Position numbers and translations under genes: made by a program
Source of the DNA: an uncultured Bacilli bacterium
Lineage (GTDB): Bacteria > Bacillota_I > Bacilli_A > RF39 > UBA660
Direction: 5' to 3'
NCBI GenBank assembly: GCA_934162665.1
Contig: CAKPJN010000007.1
Coordinates: 1 to 64,000 of the forward strand
DNA: 64,000 nt
Notes under the pieces: model-generated
What the model was told of the DNA's origin: nothing
Seen by the model: only the letters and a program-made list of their open reading frames with translations
Database searches by the model: none
Part shown: one piece after another, positions 42,070 to 51,976 of the stretch
How the letters are laid out: every line of letters starts with the position of its first letter
Numbering within the stretch: the first letter of the stretch is position 1

Positions 42070-45000
42070 CATAAATTGATCTTCTAGTTTTTCTAGAGGT
42101 TCTTCATCTATAAATTGATTTTCTAATTCGAAATCAACATCTCTATATTGTTTACTACCAGTACCTGCAGGTATTAATTTACCAATAATTACATTTTCCT
42201 TTAGGCCAGCTAATGGATCAACTTTTCCTCTTATTGCGGCATCTGTTAAGATACGAGTTGTTTCTTGGAATGATGCTGCTGATAAGAATGAATCAGTTTC
42301 AAGTGCAGCCTTTGTAATACCAAGAAGAATAGGTTTACCAAGTGCTGGTTTTTTACCCTTAATAACTGTTTCTTTATTTTCATCTGTAAATTCACGGAAA
42401 TTAACAAGTGCTCCTGGAATAAGTTTAGTATCTCCACCATCAACTATTCTAATCTTAGAAATCATTCTACGTGCAATAATTTCAACGTGCTTATCAGATA
42501 TATCAACACCTTGAGAACGATAAGTATATTGTACTTCTTTTAGAATATATTCTTGAGTAGTAATAGGATCAGTAACAGCAAGTAATTCTTTAGGAGAAAT
42601 AGCTCCTTCAGTTAATTTTTGACCACAAACTACTTCTTGTCCCTTTTCTACACAAATCTTAGCTCCATAATTAGAAACATGTTCTTTAGTCTCTAACTTA
42701 TTAGTAATACTAATCTTATATTTACCATGATCTTCTTTAATCTTACTTACAGTACCATCAATTTCAGCAATTGTTGCTTTTCCTTTAGGATTACGTGCTT
42801 CGAATAATTCTTGAACACGTGGAAGACCTTGAGTAATATCTTCTCCGCCAGCAACTCCACCAGTATGGAATGTACGCATTGTAAGCTGAGTACCAGGCTC
42901 ACCAATAGATTGAGCAGCCATAACACCAACAGCTTCTCCAATCTCAACTAAGTTACCAGTAGCTAAGTTTCTACCATAACATTTTTGACAAACACCATTT
43001 TGTGTTGCACAAGTTAAAATTGTACGAATTTCTACTTCTTTAATACCAGCTGCAATAATCTTTTCAGCCATAGACTCTGTAATCATTTGAAGTTTATCAA
43101 CAATAACTTCTTTTGTCTCAGGATTAATAATCTTCTTATTAGCATATCTACCAACAATACGATCATATAATTTTTCAATTACTGCTCCTGTTTTTTCATT
43201 AACAAAGTCACGAACAACAACACCTTGATCTGTACCACAGTCTTCTTCTCTAACTATCATATCTTGACTAACATCAACTAAACGACGAGTTAAGTAACCA
43301 GAATCTGCAGTCTTTAATGCTGTATCTGCAAGACCTTTACGAGTACCATGTGTAGATAAGAAGAATTCAGAAACTGAAAGTCCTTCTTTAAATGAAGATA
43401 ATACTGGAATTTCTACTGACTCACCATTAGGCTTTGCCATAATACCACGCATACCAGCAACTTGTGTAAAGTTTGAAATATTACCACGAGCTTTAGAATG
43501 CATCATCATAAAGATTGGGTTATCTTCATCACTATTAGCAATTTCCTCAAGTTCAGCTTGAACTTTATCTTTTGCTCCATTCCATGTTTCAATTACTTTA
43601 GAATATCTTTCTTCTTCAGTAATTAAACCACGTTTATATTGTTTATTAATTTTATCAACTACTTTTTGAGCTTCTTCTACAATTTCATTTTTATGTTTAC
43701 TAGTTTCAACATCAGAAAGTGAAATAGTAATACCAGCAATAGTAGAATATTTAAATCCTAAATCTTTTAAGTTATCTAACATTGTAGAAGTTTCTGTAGT
43801 TTTATATCTTTTAAATACTTGAGCAATTATTTTCTCTAATGTATTTTTAACAAAAGGTTTAACTAAAGGCATTTCCTTAATAGCTTCAGGTATATTTACA
43901 CCTTTTTCTAAGAAATATTTATTAGGTGTAATATTTTGAATATTATCATCTGTTGGTTCATTAATAAATGCAAACGAATCAGGAAGAATTTCATTAAATT
44001 TAATTTTTCCAACAGTAGTAACTAAATATTTACCTTTTTGAGTCTCAGTAAATAATTTATGTTTGAAAGAATCAACTGGAATAGCAATACGAGTATGTAA
44101 TGTTAATTCACGTCTTTCATAAGCCATTAACGCTTCATTAGTATTTTTAAATACACGACCTTCTCCATCTTCTCCAGATTTTTCCATTGTAATGTAATAG
44201 TTACCTAAAACCATATCTTGAGAAGGTGTAACAATAGGATCACCACTCTTTGGATGTAAGATGTTATTAGACCCAAGCATTAAAAGTCTAGCTTCAGCTT
44301 GAGCTTCTTCTGATAAAGGAACGTGAACAGCCATTTGATCTCCATCGAAATCTGCATTAAAAGCAGGGCAAACTAATGGATGTAATCTAATAGCCTTACC
44401 ACCAACTAAAATTGGTTCAAATGCTTGAATACCAAGTCTATGTAAAGTTGGTGCACGGTTCAACATAACAGGATGTTCTTTAATAACTTCTTCAACAATA
44501 TCCCAAACAACAGGATCTTGATTATCTATAAGTCTTTTAGCAGCTTTAATATTATGTGCAATATCTTTACTAACTAATCCATTTATAACATGTGGTTTGA
44601 AAAGTTCAAGTGCCATTTCTTTAGGAATACCACATTGATACATTTTTAAAGATGGCCCAACAACGATAACAGAACGACCAGAATAGTCAACACGTTTTCC
44701 TAATAAGTTCTGACGGAAACGTCCTTGTTTACCCTTTAACATGCTAGAAAGTGATTTCAAAGCACGATTCCCGGCACCAGTAACACTTCTTCCACGACGT
44801 CCATTATCAAATAATGCATCCACTGCTTCTTGTAACATACGTTTTTCATTTTGAATAATAATACCAGGAGCACCTAAATCAATAAGTTTTTTCAAACGAT
44901 TATTACGATTTATTACACGTCTATATAAATCATTCAAATCACTTGTTGCAAATCTACCACCATCAAGTTGAATCATTGGACGAAGTTCAGGTGGAATAAC

Positions 45001-45696
45001 AGGAATACAATCAAGAATCATCCATTCAGGTTTATTTCCAGACTTATAAAAAGCATCTAAAACATCAAGTCTCTTTAATAAACGAGTTCTTTTTTGACCT
45101 TGAGCATTTTCTAATTCTTTAGTAATTTCATCAATATCAGCTTTAAGATCAACTTTCTTTAAAAGTTCTTTAATCGCTTCAGCTCCCATACCTACTTTGA
45201 ATCCATTACCATATTTTTCATAATATGCACGATATTCTTTTTCAGATAAAGTTTGTTTATTTTCTAAAGGCGCATTACCCTTATCGATAACAACATAACT
45301 AACGAAGTATAATACTTCTTCCAAATCTCTTGGACTCATATCAAGTACAAGACCCATACGAGATGGAACACCTTTAAAGAACCAAATATGAGAAACAGGA
45401 GAAGCTAACTCAATATGTCCCATACGTTCACGACGAACTTTAGAACGAGTAACTTCAACTCCACATCTATCACATACTATATTTTTATAACGTACACGTT
45501 TATATTTACCACATGCACATTCAAAATCTTTTGTAGGTCCAAATATTTTCTCACAAAATAATCCATCACGTTCAGGCCTAAGAGTACGATAATTAATAGT
45601 TTCAGGTTTTTTTACTTCTCCATAAGACCATTCACGTATTTTTTCAGGAGAAGCTATACCAATTTTTAATGCTTCAAACTTATTTACTTCTATCAT
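42064..45696 (-). CDS. rpoC: RNA polymerase beta' subunit
   Basis: 1210 aa. Zinc ribbon 'CACGKYKRVRYKNIVCDRCG' near residue 60, active-site 'NADFDGDQMAVH' with the three catalytic Asp, second Zn site 'CATQNGVCQKCYG', and bridge/trigger helices around 'GEPGTQLTMRTFHTGG'. The C-terminus has an acidic tail. The ATG overlaps the rpoB stop (TAATG). Confidence 0.99.
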   Translation of the reverse strand: MIEVNKFEALKIGIASPEKIREWSYGEVKKPETINYRTLRPERDGLFCEKIFGPTKDFECACGKYKRVRYKNIVCDRCGVEVTRSKVRRERMGHIELASPVSHIWFFKGVPSRMGLVLDMSPRDLEEVLYFVSYVVIDKGNAPLENKQTLSEKEYRAYYEKYGNGFKVGMGAEAIKELLKKVDLKADIDEITKELENAQGQKRTRLLKRLDVLDAFYKSGNKPEWMILDCIPVIPPELRPMIQLDGGRFATSDLNDLYRRVINRNNRLKKLIDLGAPGIIIQNEKRMLQEAVDALFDNGRRGRSVTGAGNRALKSLSSMLKGKQGRFRQNLLGKRVDYSGRSVIVVGPSLKMYQCGIPKEMALELFKPHVINGLVSKDIAHNIKAAKRLIDNQDPVVWDIVEEVIKEHPVMLNRAPTLHRLGIQAFEPILVGGKAIRLHPLVCPAFNADFDGDQMAVHVPLSEEAQAEARLLMLGSNNILHPKSGDPIVTPSQDMVLGNYYITMEKSGEDGEGRVFKNTNEALMAYERRELTLHTRIAIPVDSFKHKLFTETQKGKYLVTTVGKIKFNEILPDSFAFINEPTDDNIQNITPNKYFLEKGVNIPEAIKEMPLVKPFVKNTLEKIIAQVFKRYKTTETSTMLDNLKDLGFKYSTIAGITISLSDVETSKHKNEIVEEAQKVVDKINKQYKRGLITEEERYSKVIETWNGAKDKVQAELEEIANSDEDNPIFMMMHSKARGNISNFTQVAGMRGIMAKPNGESVEIPVLSSFKEGLSVSEFFLSTHGTRKGLADTALKTADSGYLTRRLVDVSQDMIVREEDCGTDQGVVVRDFVNEKTGAVIEKLYDRIVGRYANKKIINPETKEVIVDKLQMITESMAEKIIAAGIKEVEIRTILTCATQNGVCQKCYGRNLATGNLVEIGEAVGVMAAQSIGEPGTQLTMRTFHTGGVAGGEDITQGLPRVQELFEARNPKGKATIAEIDGTVSKIKEDHGKYKISITNKLETKEHVSNYGAKICVEKGQEVVCGQKLTEGAISPKELLAVTDPITTQEYILKEVQYTYRSQGVDISDKHVEIIARRMISKIRIVDGGDTKLIPGALVNFREFTDENKETVIKGKKPALGKPILLGITKAALETDSFLSAASFQETTRILTDAAIRGKVDPLAGLKENVIIGKLIPAGTGSKQYRDVDFELENQFIDEEPLEKLEDQFME

Positions 45697-48600
45697 TAAA
45701 TATCAGCTCCTTCCTCTATATCTTCATCTTCCATAAATTCATAATCATCATCGAACTCATCAGGTTCTTCATCTAATTCTTCATCATCCATTTCATCATC
45801 AAAATCATATTCAAGTTGAGAATTAGAATTTTCTTTACTATCTAAATTATTTTTATCAGCAGGAGCATCTAACTCATCAATAGATAATTTAATATCTTCT
45901 TTATCTTCTGCTTCTTCTATTTCTTTAAGTTCTAAAGCTTGTCCTTCATTATTAATGATAGAAACATCAAGTCCTAATGCTTGGAACTCTTTCATAAGAA
46001 CTCTAAATGATTCTGGAACACCAGCTTGATCAATTTCTTGACCTTTAATAATTGATTCGTAAACTTTAACACGTCCAACTACATCATCAGACTTAACAGT
46101 AAGTATTTCTTGTAATGTATGAGCTGCACCATAAGCATATAATGCCCAAACTTCCATTTCTCCAAATCTTTGTCCACCAAATTGAGCTTTACCACCAAGT
46201 GGTTGTTGTGTAACTAAAGAGTAAGGACCTGTAGAACGTGCGTGTAATTTATCATCAACCATGTGATGTAGTTTAATCATATACATTACACCAACTGATA
46301 TACGATTATCGAATGGTTCACCAGTACGACCATCATATAAAACAGTCTTACCATCTTCATCCATTCCAGCTTCTTTCATCATATCTTGAATATCATCTAT
46401 ATGAGCACCATCAAATACTGGAGTAGCAATATGTACACCTAATTTTTTAGCAGCCATACCCATATGAATTTCAAGAATTTGACCTAAGTTCATACGAGAA
46501 GGAACACCTTGTGGATTAAGCATAATATCAACTGGAGTACCATCAGGCATATATGGCATATCTTCTTGTGGAAGAATAAGTGAAATAACACCCTTATTAC
46601 CATGACGTCCAGACATCTTATCTCCAACTTGGATTTTACGTTTTTGAATTATATAAACACGAATTACTTTTGAAACACCTGCTGGTAATTCATCATTATC
46701 TTTTCTTGTATAAATTTTAATATCATGAACAATACCATCTCCACCGTGTGGAACACGAAGTGATGTATCACGAACTTCACGAGTCTTCTCTCCAAAAATA
46801 GCATGTAATAATTTTTCTTCAGAAGTAAGTTCAGCCATTCCCTTAGGAGTTACTTTTCCTACTAAAATGTCTCCCTCTTTAACTTCTGTTCCAATTGTTA
46901 TAATACCATTTTCATCCAAATTGCGACGAGCTTCTTCACTAACATTAGGTATATCTCTAGTAATTTCTTCAGGGCCAAGTTTAGTCTCGCGACATTGCAT
47001 CTCATAATCTTCTAAGTGAAGTGATGTAAATTTATCATCTTTAACTAAATTTTCATTTAAGATAACAGCATCTTCATAGTTATAACCATTAAATGTCATA
47101 AATGCAACTGTCATATTTTTACCTAAAGCAAGTTCACCTTTATCAGTTGAGTTTCCATCAGCTAAAATTGTCTTATCGGCAATAACTTTATCACCAACAT
47201 GAACAATTGGTCTTTGATGTGAACAAATACTAGAGTTAGCTAATTCAAAGTTAGATAAGTAGTAAGTATCTCTATCTTTTGCATTTTTAACAACAATTTT
47301 CTTAGCATCAACGTATTCAACAATACCATCAGCTTTAGCAACTATTTCAACACCAGAATCCTTAGCTGCAATAAATTCAACACCAGTTCCAATAAATGGA
47401 GCTTCTGTTTTAATTAAAGGCATAGCTTGACGTTGCATGTTTGCTCCCATTGAAGCACGAGTAGCGTCATCATGTTCCAAGAATGGAATACAACTTGTTG
47501 TTACAGATACAACTTGTTGTGGAGATACGTCAATATAGTCAACTTGTTCTGGTTTAGCTAAAATGTTTTCACCACGGAAACGTGCATTAACATTTTCATC
47601 AATAATAACATTTGATTCATCAGTATTAACAGTAGATTGAGAAATGATATAATCTAATTCTTCATCTGCTGTTAAATAATGTACTTCATCTGTAATTTGT
47701 GAATTAACAACTTTACGATATGGAGTTTGAACAAATCCATATTCATCTATTCTTGCATAACTTGCAAGAGAAGTAATAAGACCTATATTTGGACCTTCAG
47801 GAGATTCAATAGGACAAATTCTACCATAATGTGATGAATTAACATCACGAACTTCAACACCAGCTCTATCACGAGAAAGTCCACCTGGACCTAAAGCTGA
47901 TAAACGACGTTTGTTAGTAAGTTCTGCAATAGGGTTAGTTTGATCCATGAATTGTGAAAGTTGTGAACTACCAAAGAATTCTTTCATAGCAGCAGTAACA
48001 GGGCGAATATTAATTAAAGTCTTTGGAGTAACTTCTTCCATCTCTTGAGTAGTCATTCTTTCACGAATAACACGTTCCATACGAGAAACACCAATTCTAA
48101 ATTGATTTTGTAAAAGCTCACCAACTTGACGAATACGTCTATTTCCTAAATGATCGATTTCATCAAAGTTACCAACACCATGTAATAAATTTAAATAATA
48201 TGAAACAGAAGCATAAACATCTGAAATTGTAAGTCTCTTAACATCAATGTCTTGATCATTACCAATAACGATAATCTTTTTCTTTTTATCACTAGGATCA
48301 ACAATTTTAATTTCTTGAACTTTATTATAACTATCTAATTCTTCATTAACAGTAAGCTCTTTTAAACCATAACCCTTAGATAAAATATCTTTTAATTGTT
48401 CTAAATTAGCTTTAGTAATAACAGTTCCTTTTTCAAAAACTACATTATCACCATCTTTAATATCTTCAGCTAATGTTTGATTTAATAAACGAGATACAAC
48501 ATTTAATTTACGATTAAACTTATATCTACCAACTTTAGCTAAATCATATCTAAATTCATCAAAAAATCTAGTAATAATTTGATTCTTTGAAGAATCTAAA

Positions 48601-49340
48601 GTAGCTGGCTCTCCAGGTCTTAATTTTTCATAAATTTCAATTAATGCTTCATCTGTATTCTTAGTAGAATCTTTCGCAATTGTATTCTTTAAATAATCAT
48701 CTTCACCAAAAGTCTTAAGAATATCTTCATCACTAGATAATCCAAATGCTCTAAGTAAAGTAGTTAAAGTTACTTTTCTAGTACGATCAATTCTAACATA
48801 CAAAACGTCTCTTGCATCAGTTTCAAATTCTAACCAGGTTCCACGATTTGGAATTATTTGAGAAGTTATCAATTCACGTCCATTTTTATCAATTTCATGA
48901 TTAAAATAAACACTAGGTGAACGAACTAATTGAGAAACAATAACACGTTCAGCACCATTAATGATAAAAGTTCCACTATCTGTCATTATAGGCATATCAC
49001 CCATAAATATTTCTTGTTCTTTAACTTCACCAGATTCACGGTTAAATAAACGAACATCAACTTTTAAAGGAGCAGAATAAGTTGATTCTCTATCTTTACT
49101 TTCTTTAATTGAAAATCTAGGTTCATCAAAATGATAATCACCAAATTCAAGCGATAAAGTTCCAGAGAAATTTTCTACTGGAAATAAGTCATCAAATACT
49201 TCTTTAATACCGTTTTCAATAAACCAATTGTAAGACTTTTTCTGAATTTCAAGTAAGCCTTTTAACTCATAAGTATTTTTAATTCTTGAGAAATTTCTTC
49301 TCTCTCTGTAGTCACCATATTTTACTGTTTTATATGCCAC
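45696..49340 (-). CDS. rpoB: RNA polymerase beta subunit
   Basis: 1214 aa from GTG 49340, chosen because AGGGGTG lies 8 nt upstream and the encoded MAYKTVKYG matches the conserved start; the in-frame ATG at 49361 would add seven residues over the ribosome site. The rifampicin region reads 'SSQLSQFMDQTNPIAELTNK', with Asn476 where E. coli has His526. The rest is standard ('KMSGRHGNKGVIS', 'GGKAQFGGQRFGEMEVWALYAYGA'). An acidic C-terminal tail (about 60 residues of D/E/N/S) extends the protein. 99 bp after rsmC. Confidence 0.98.
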   Translation of the reverse strand: MAYKTVKYGDYRERRNFSRIKNTYELKGLLEIQKKSYNWFIENGIKEVFDDLFPVENFSGTLSLEFGDYHFDEPRFSIKESKDRESTYSAPLKVDVRLFNRESGEVKEQEIFMGDMPIMTDSGTFIINGAERVIVSQLVRSPSVYFNHEIDKNGRELITSQIIPNRGTWLEFETDARDVLYVRIDRTRKVTLTTLLRAFGLSSDEDILKTFGEDDYLKNTIAKDSTKNTDEALIEIYEKLRPGEPATLDSSKNQIITRFFDEFRYDLAKVGRYKFNRKLNVVSRLLNQTLAEDIKDGDNVVFEKGTVITKANLEQLKDILSKGYGLKELTVNEELDSYNKVQEIKIVDPSDKKKKIIVIGNDQDIDVKRLTISDVYASVSYYLNLLHGVGNFDEIDHLGNRRIRQVGELLQNQFRIGVSRMERVIRERMTTQEMEEVTPKTLINIRPVTAAMKEFFGSSQLSQFMDQTNPIAELTNKRRLSALGPGGLSRDRAGVEVRDVNSSHYGRICPIESPEGPNIGLITSLASYARIDEYGFVQTPYRKVVNSQITDEVHYLTADEELDYIISQSTVNTDESNVIIDENVNARFRGENILAKPEQVDYIDVSPQQVVSVTTSCIPFLEHDDATRASMGANMQRQAMPLIKTEAPFIGTGVEFIAAKDSGVEIVAKADGIVEYVDAKKIVVKNAKDRDTYYLSNFELANSSICSHQRPIVHVGDKVIADKTILADGNSTDKGELALGKNMTVAFMTFNGYNYEDAVILNENLVKDDKFTSLHLEDYEMQCRETKLGPEEITRDIPNVSEEARRNLDENGIITIGTEVKEGDILVGKVTPKGMAELTSEEKLLHAIFGEKTREVRDTSLRVPHGGDGIVHDIKIYTRKDNDELPAGVSKVIRVYIIQKRKIQVGDKMSGRHGNKGVISLILPQEDMPYMPDGTPVDIMLNPQGVPSRMNLGQILEIHMGMAAKKLGVHIATPVFDGAHIDDIQDMMKEAGMDEDGKTVLYDGRTGEPFDNRISVGVMYMIKLHHMVDDKLHARSTGPYSLVTQQPLGGKAQFGGQRFGEMEVWALYAYGAAHTLQEILTVKSDDVVGRVKVYESIIKGQEIDQAGVPESFRVLMKEFQALGLDVSIINNEGQALELKEIEEAEDKEDIKLSIDELDAPADKNNLDSKENSNSQLEYDFDDEMDDEELDEEPDEFDDDYEFMEDEDIEEGADI

Positions 49341-49439
49341 TATACATTCACCCCTATACATAATAATAATTCAAAGAATATATCTATAAAAAATACATCG
49401 CCAATTTATATTAATAGCATAAATCTAGCAATTAGTCAA

Positions 49440-50024
49440 TTATAAACTACATTTAATTATAAAAAATCCTTTGCTTTTTTCAAGTACTTCTACAGTATAC
49501 TGTTTTTTTAAGTCGATTATTAGCGATTTAGCTCCTTGCTCCTTACGAATGACTAAAAAAAGTTTGCCATCAGTATCTAAATAATTTTTCGCATTCATCA
49601 CTATTTCATAAACGATTTTTTTACCAGCCCTTATTGGAGGATTAGTAACAATTGAGGAATATTTAGAGGAAACATTTTCATAACAATTACTTTCAAAAAC
49701 ACAAGCATCATCAACATGATTTTCAACTAAATTTCTCTTTGCTAAATGCAAAGCACGAAGATTAACATCAACCATATCAACATGAGCTTTAGTAATCTTG
49801 CCTAGAACAACACCAAATACTCCATAGCCGCAACCCATATCTAGAATTTTGCCTCCAACTTCTTCAAGCGGGATTGCATCAAGAAGAAGTCTACTGCCAA
49901 AATCCAAACCATCTTTCGAAAATACTCCATTATCAGTAAAGAATGTAAATTTACACCCTCTTACAAAGCATTCAGTCTTTCTAACATTACTAGGTAAATC
50001 ATCATTAGTAAAATATTGCCCCAT
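49440..50024 (-). CDS. RsmC-like class I methyltransferase (YbxB)
   Basis: 194 aa. SAM motif 'KILDMGCGYGVFGVVLG' near 60, 'VDVNLRALHLAKRNL', catalytic 'IVTNPPIRAGK' (NPPI), and C-terminal 'LFLVIRKEQGA'. The family methylates 16S rRNA guanine (RsmC/YbxB type). Position between rplL and rpoB is the conserved Bacillus ybxB place. Ribosome site GAGGCG. It follows the attenuator-like leader at 50040-50125 and is likely the first gene of the rpoBC transcript. Confidence 0.9.
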   Translation of the reverse strand: MGQYFTNDDLPSNVRKTECFVRGCKFTFFTDNGVFSKDGLDFGSRLLLDAIPLEEVGGKILDMGCGYGVFGVVLGKITKAHVDMVDVNLRALHLAKRNLVENHVDDACVFESNCYENVSSKYSSIVTNPPIRAGKKIVYEIVMNAKNYLDTDGKLFLVIRKEQGAKSLIIDLKKQYTVEVLEKSKGFFIIKCSL

Positions 50025-50039
50025 TTTATCGCCTCAAAA

Positions 50040-50125
50040 ATAAAAAGAAAGAGAAAACTAAACAAAAATTATTAGTTTTCTCCCTTTCGTAAACATATAA
50101 TACACGAAATTGTTTAATATGTCAA
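50040..50125 (-). promoter_or_regulatory. rsmC-rpoBC promoter and attenuator-like leader
   Basis: TTGACA (50120-50125), exactly 17 bp, TATTAT (50097-50102). Transcription should start near 50090, and the first 50 nt form a stem GAAAG-GAGAAAACTAA with TTAGTTTTCTC-TTTC (core 50051-50061 with 50072-50082) followed by TTTTTATTTTT, i.e. an intrinsic terminator in the leader. The ribosome site follows directly. This could tune rpoBC transcription separately from rplJL. Confidence 0.65.
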
Positions 50126-50152
50126 ACATTTTTTTAATTTTTTTCAATATAA

Positions 50153-50183
50153 ATAAAAAAAAGAAGTTAATTACTTAACTTCT
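50153..50183 (-). terminator. terminator of rplJ-rplL
   Basis: A 9-bp stem (50175-50183 with 50162-50170), loop of four, T7 on the minus strand. It overlaps the end of rplL and separates it from rsmC. Confidence 0.8.
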
Positions 50184-50539
50184 ACAGTAGCTCCAGCTTC
50201 TTCTAGCTTAGCTTTAATTTCATCAGCTTCACTAGCAGGAATATTTTCCTTAACTGCGCCATTATTATCAACGATATCTTTAGATTCTTTTAATCCTAAA
50301 CCAGTAATTTCTTTAACAACCTTAATAACTGCAACTTTAGCAGCTCCAGCATCAGCGATTGATACAGTAACTGTACTAGGAGCAGCATCAGCACTTCCAG
50401 CAGCTGGTGCAGCAGCAACAGCTACAGCTGAAGGATCAACTCCAAATTCCTCCTTCATTGCATCTACTAATTCTTTAATTTCTAATAAATTCATTTCTTT
50501 TAAACTACTGATAAAATCTTCTTTTGTTAATTTAGCCAT
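50171..50539 (-). CDS. rplL: 50S ribosomal protein L7/L12
   Basis: 122 aa: helical N-domain, Ala-rich hinge 'VAVAAAPAAGSADAAP', and C-domain 'KVAVIKVVKEITGLGLKESKDIVD'. Stalk protein that recruits translation GTPases. Co-transcribed with rplJ, 27 bp apart. Confidence 0.98.
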   Translation of the reverse strand: MAKLTKEDFISSLKEMNLLEIKELVDAMKEEFGVDPSAVAVAAAPAAGSADAAPSTVTVSIADAGAAKVAVIKVVKEITGLGLKESKDIVDNNGAVKENIPASEADEIKAKLEEAGATVEVK

Positions 50540-50566
50540 TTTCTAATCCTCCTTATTTTTTAATAA

Positions 50567-51058
50567 TTAATTTTCTTTTTGTTGACTATATAAGTCTAAG
50601 CAAATTGATAAGTCTCTTGCTATTCCAATCATACCGCCAGCAAGCATAGTAAGTAATCCATCTCTTGATGGTATTGTAGCATATTCTGCAAGTTTAGCTT
50701 GATCTGCCTTTGCTCCATCTACAATCCCTACTTTTAAAACTAATGCTGGGTGATCTTTAGCAAAATCTGATAAAACCTTAATTGGTGCTATTTGATCTTC
50801 ACCATAAGCTAAAGCACTTGGACCAGCTAAAGCTTCATTAAGATCAATATTTAAATCGTTAAAAGCTCGAGTCATTAAAGTATTTTTGTATACTTTATAA
50901 TCAGAACTAGATTCTCTTAACTTACAACGTAATTCTTTTGCTTCACTATCAGTGATACCACGATAATCAAACAAAACAATAGTATTAGCATTATTAACGC
51001 GATCTTTGATCTCATCAATAACAGCTTGTTTTTGCTTTAAGATTTTCTCACTTGCCAT
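50567..51058 (-). CDS. rplJ: 50S ribosomal protein L10
   Basis: 163 aa from ATG 51058 with GAGGAGGTG upstream; a longer frame starting at 51127 would read through the L10 leader and is rejected. 'IVLFDYRGITDSEAKELR' and 'YKVYKNTLMTRAF' are typical L10. Forms the stalk base with L7/L12. Expression is probably controlled by the L10 leader upstream. Confidence 0.97.
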   Translation of the reverse strand: MASEKILKQKQAVIDEIKDRVNNANTIVLFDYRGITDSEAKELRCKLRESSSDYKVYKNTLMTRAFNDLNIDLNEALAGPSALAYGEDQIAPIKVLSDFAKDHPALVLKVGIVDGAKADQAKLAEYATIPSRDGLLTMLAGGMIGIARDLSICLDLYSQQKEN

Positions 51059-51063
51059 AACAC

Positions 51064-51181
51064 ACCTCCTCATATATTTAGGGATGCCATATAAAAAGTC
51101 CTTGCATATAGACACAAGAACTTTCAATTACTACTAAGTCCTCGGTAGGATTTACATTTACCTACTGTCTATGGCACCAAT
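51064..51181 (-). ncRNA. L10 leader (ribosomal protein autoregulatory RNA)
   Basis: The leader between the rplJ promoter and ATG contains 'CCATAGACAGTAGG' and 'CCTACCGAGG' (minus strand), the hallmark GTAGG/CCTAC stem with flanking AGACA and GAGG of the Firmicutes L10 leader. Known leaders bind L10(L12)4 and repress rplJL. A kinked stem with GAACTTTCAATTAC opposite is also visible. Located 7 nt before the ribosome site. Confidence 0.85.
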
Positions 51182-51192
51182 AAATTGTCTTT

Positions 51193-51221
51193 ATTATATA
51201 CTATAAAATTTTATTTGTCAA
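51193..51221 (-). promoter_or_regulatory. rplJ promoter inside the end of rplA
   Basis: Perfect consensus: TTGACA (51216-51221), 17 bp, TATAAT (51193-51198). The -35 overlaps the last codons of rplA, so rplJL can be transcribed independently of rplKA. Confidence 0.85.
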
Positions 51222-51906
51222 AATTATTTTCAATTTTAATTCCAGGACCCATAGTAGAAGCTATTGAAATATTTTTAACATATTCCCCTTTTACAGTTGC
51301 AGGTTTAATTTTAATAATTGTAGAAACAAATGCATTTAAGTTTTCTAATAAGTCTTCTTCAGAGAAAGAAACCTTACCAATAACGCCATGTACGTTTCCA
51401 AAACTATCTGTTCTATATTCAACACGACCAGCTTTTACTTCTGAAACTGCTTTTGCAACATCCATAGTAACAGTACCTGTTTTAGGGTTTGGCATTAAAC
51501 CTTTTGGTCCTAAAACACGACCTAATTTACCAAGAAGTGGCATCATATCAGGAGTAGCTATCATTGTATCAAAATCAAACCAATTTTCTTTTTCTATTTT
51601 CTCAAGCATATCAGTATCACCAACAAAGTCAGCACCTGCATCTTTTGCTTCTTGAGCTTTTGGACCTCTAGCAATAACTAGTACTCTATTAACTTTACCA
51701 GTTCCCTTTGGAAGTGTAATTGCACCTCTTAATTGTTGATCAGCCTTTTTAGTATCAAGATTTAATCTCATAGCTATTTCAACTGATCCATCAAAAGAAC
51801 TAGTAGAAGTTTCTTTAACTAATTTAACTGCTTCTTCTCTTGAATATAATTTATTCTTTTCAATTTTAGAAACAGCGTTAGTATATTTTTTACTTCTTCT
51901 TTTCAT
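51211..51906 (-). CDS. rplA: 50S ribosomal protein L1
   Basis: 231 aa, standard: 'YTNAVSKIEKNKLYSREEAV', 'RVLVIARGPKAQEAKDAGAD', 'LMPNPKTGTVT'. L1 forms the E-site stalk and represses its own operon by binding leader RNA; a candidate hairpin lies just upstream. 70 bp after rplK. Confidence 0.98.
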   Translation of the reverse strand: MKRRSKKYTNAVSKIEKNKLYSREEAVKLVKETSTSSFDGSVEIAMRLNLDTKKADQQLRGAITLPKGTGKVNRVLVIARGPKAQEAKDAGADFVGDTDMLEKIEKENWFDFDTMIATPDMMPLLGKLGRVLGPKGLMPNPKTGTVTMDVAKAVSEVKAGRVEYRTDSFGNVHGVIGKVSFSEEDLLENLNAFVSTIIKIKPATVKGEYVKNISIASTMGPGIKIENNFDK

Positions 51907-51920
51907 TTTAATTCCTCCTT

Positions 51921-51952
51921 ATGTGGTATATAGCGGATTATTCCTTCCACAT
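51921..51952 (-). promoter_or_regulatory. L1-type leader hairpin before rplA
   Basis: Minus strand: ATGTGGAAGG at one side and GCTATATACCACAT at the other (CCACAT 51947-51952 with ATGTGG 51921-51926). The same GTGG(G)AAG...GCTAT..ACCAC pattern is in the rplK leader. L1 autoregulation of rplKA is known in bacteria, so both are candidate L1 sites. Confidence 0.5.
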
Positions 51953-51976
51953 AGGTAAAACCTATATGTTAAATAA

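Noticed and set aside
51059..51127. Longer rplJ start at 51127
   Set aside because: It would read through the L10 leader; the ribosome site and conserved start are at 51058.
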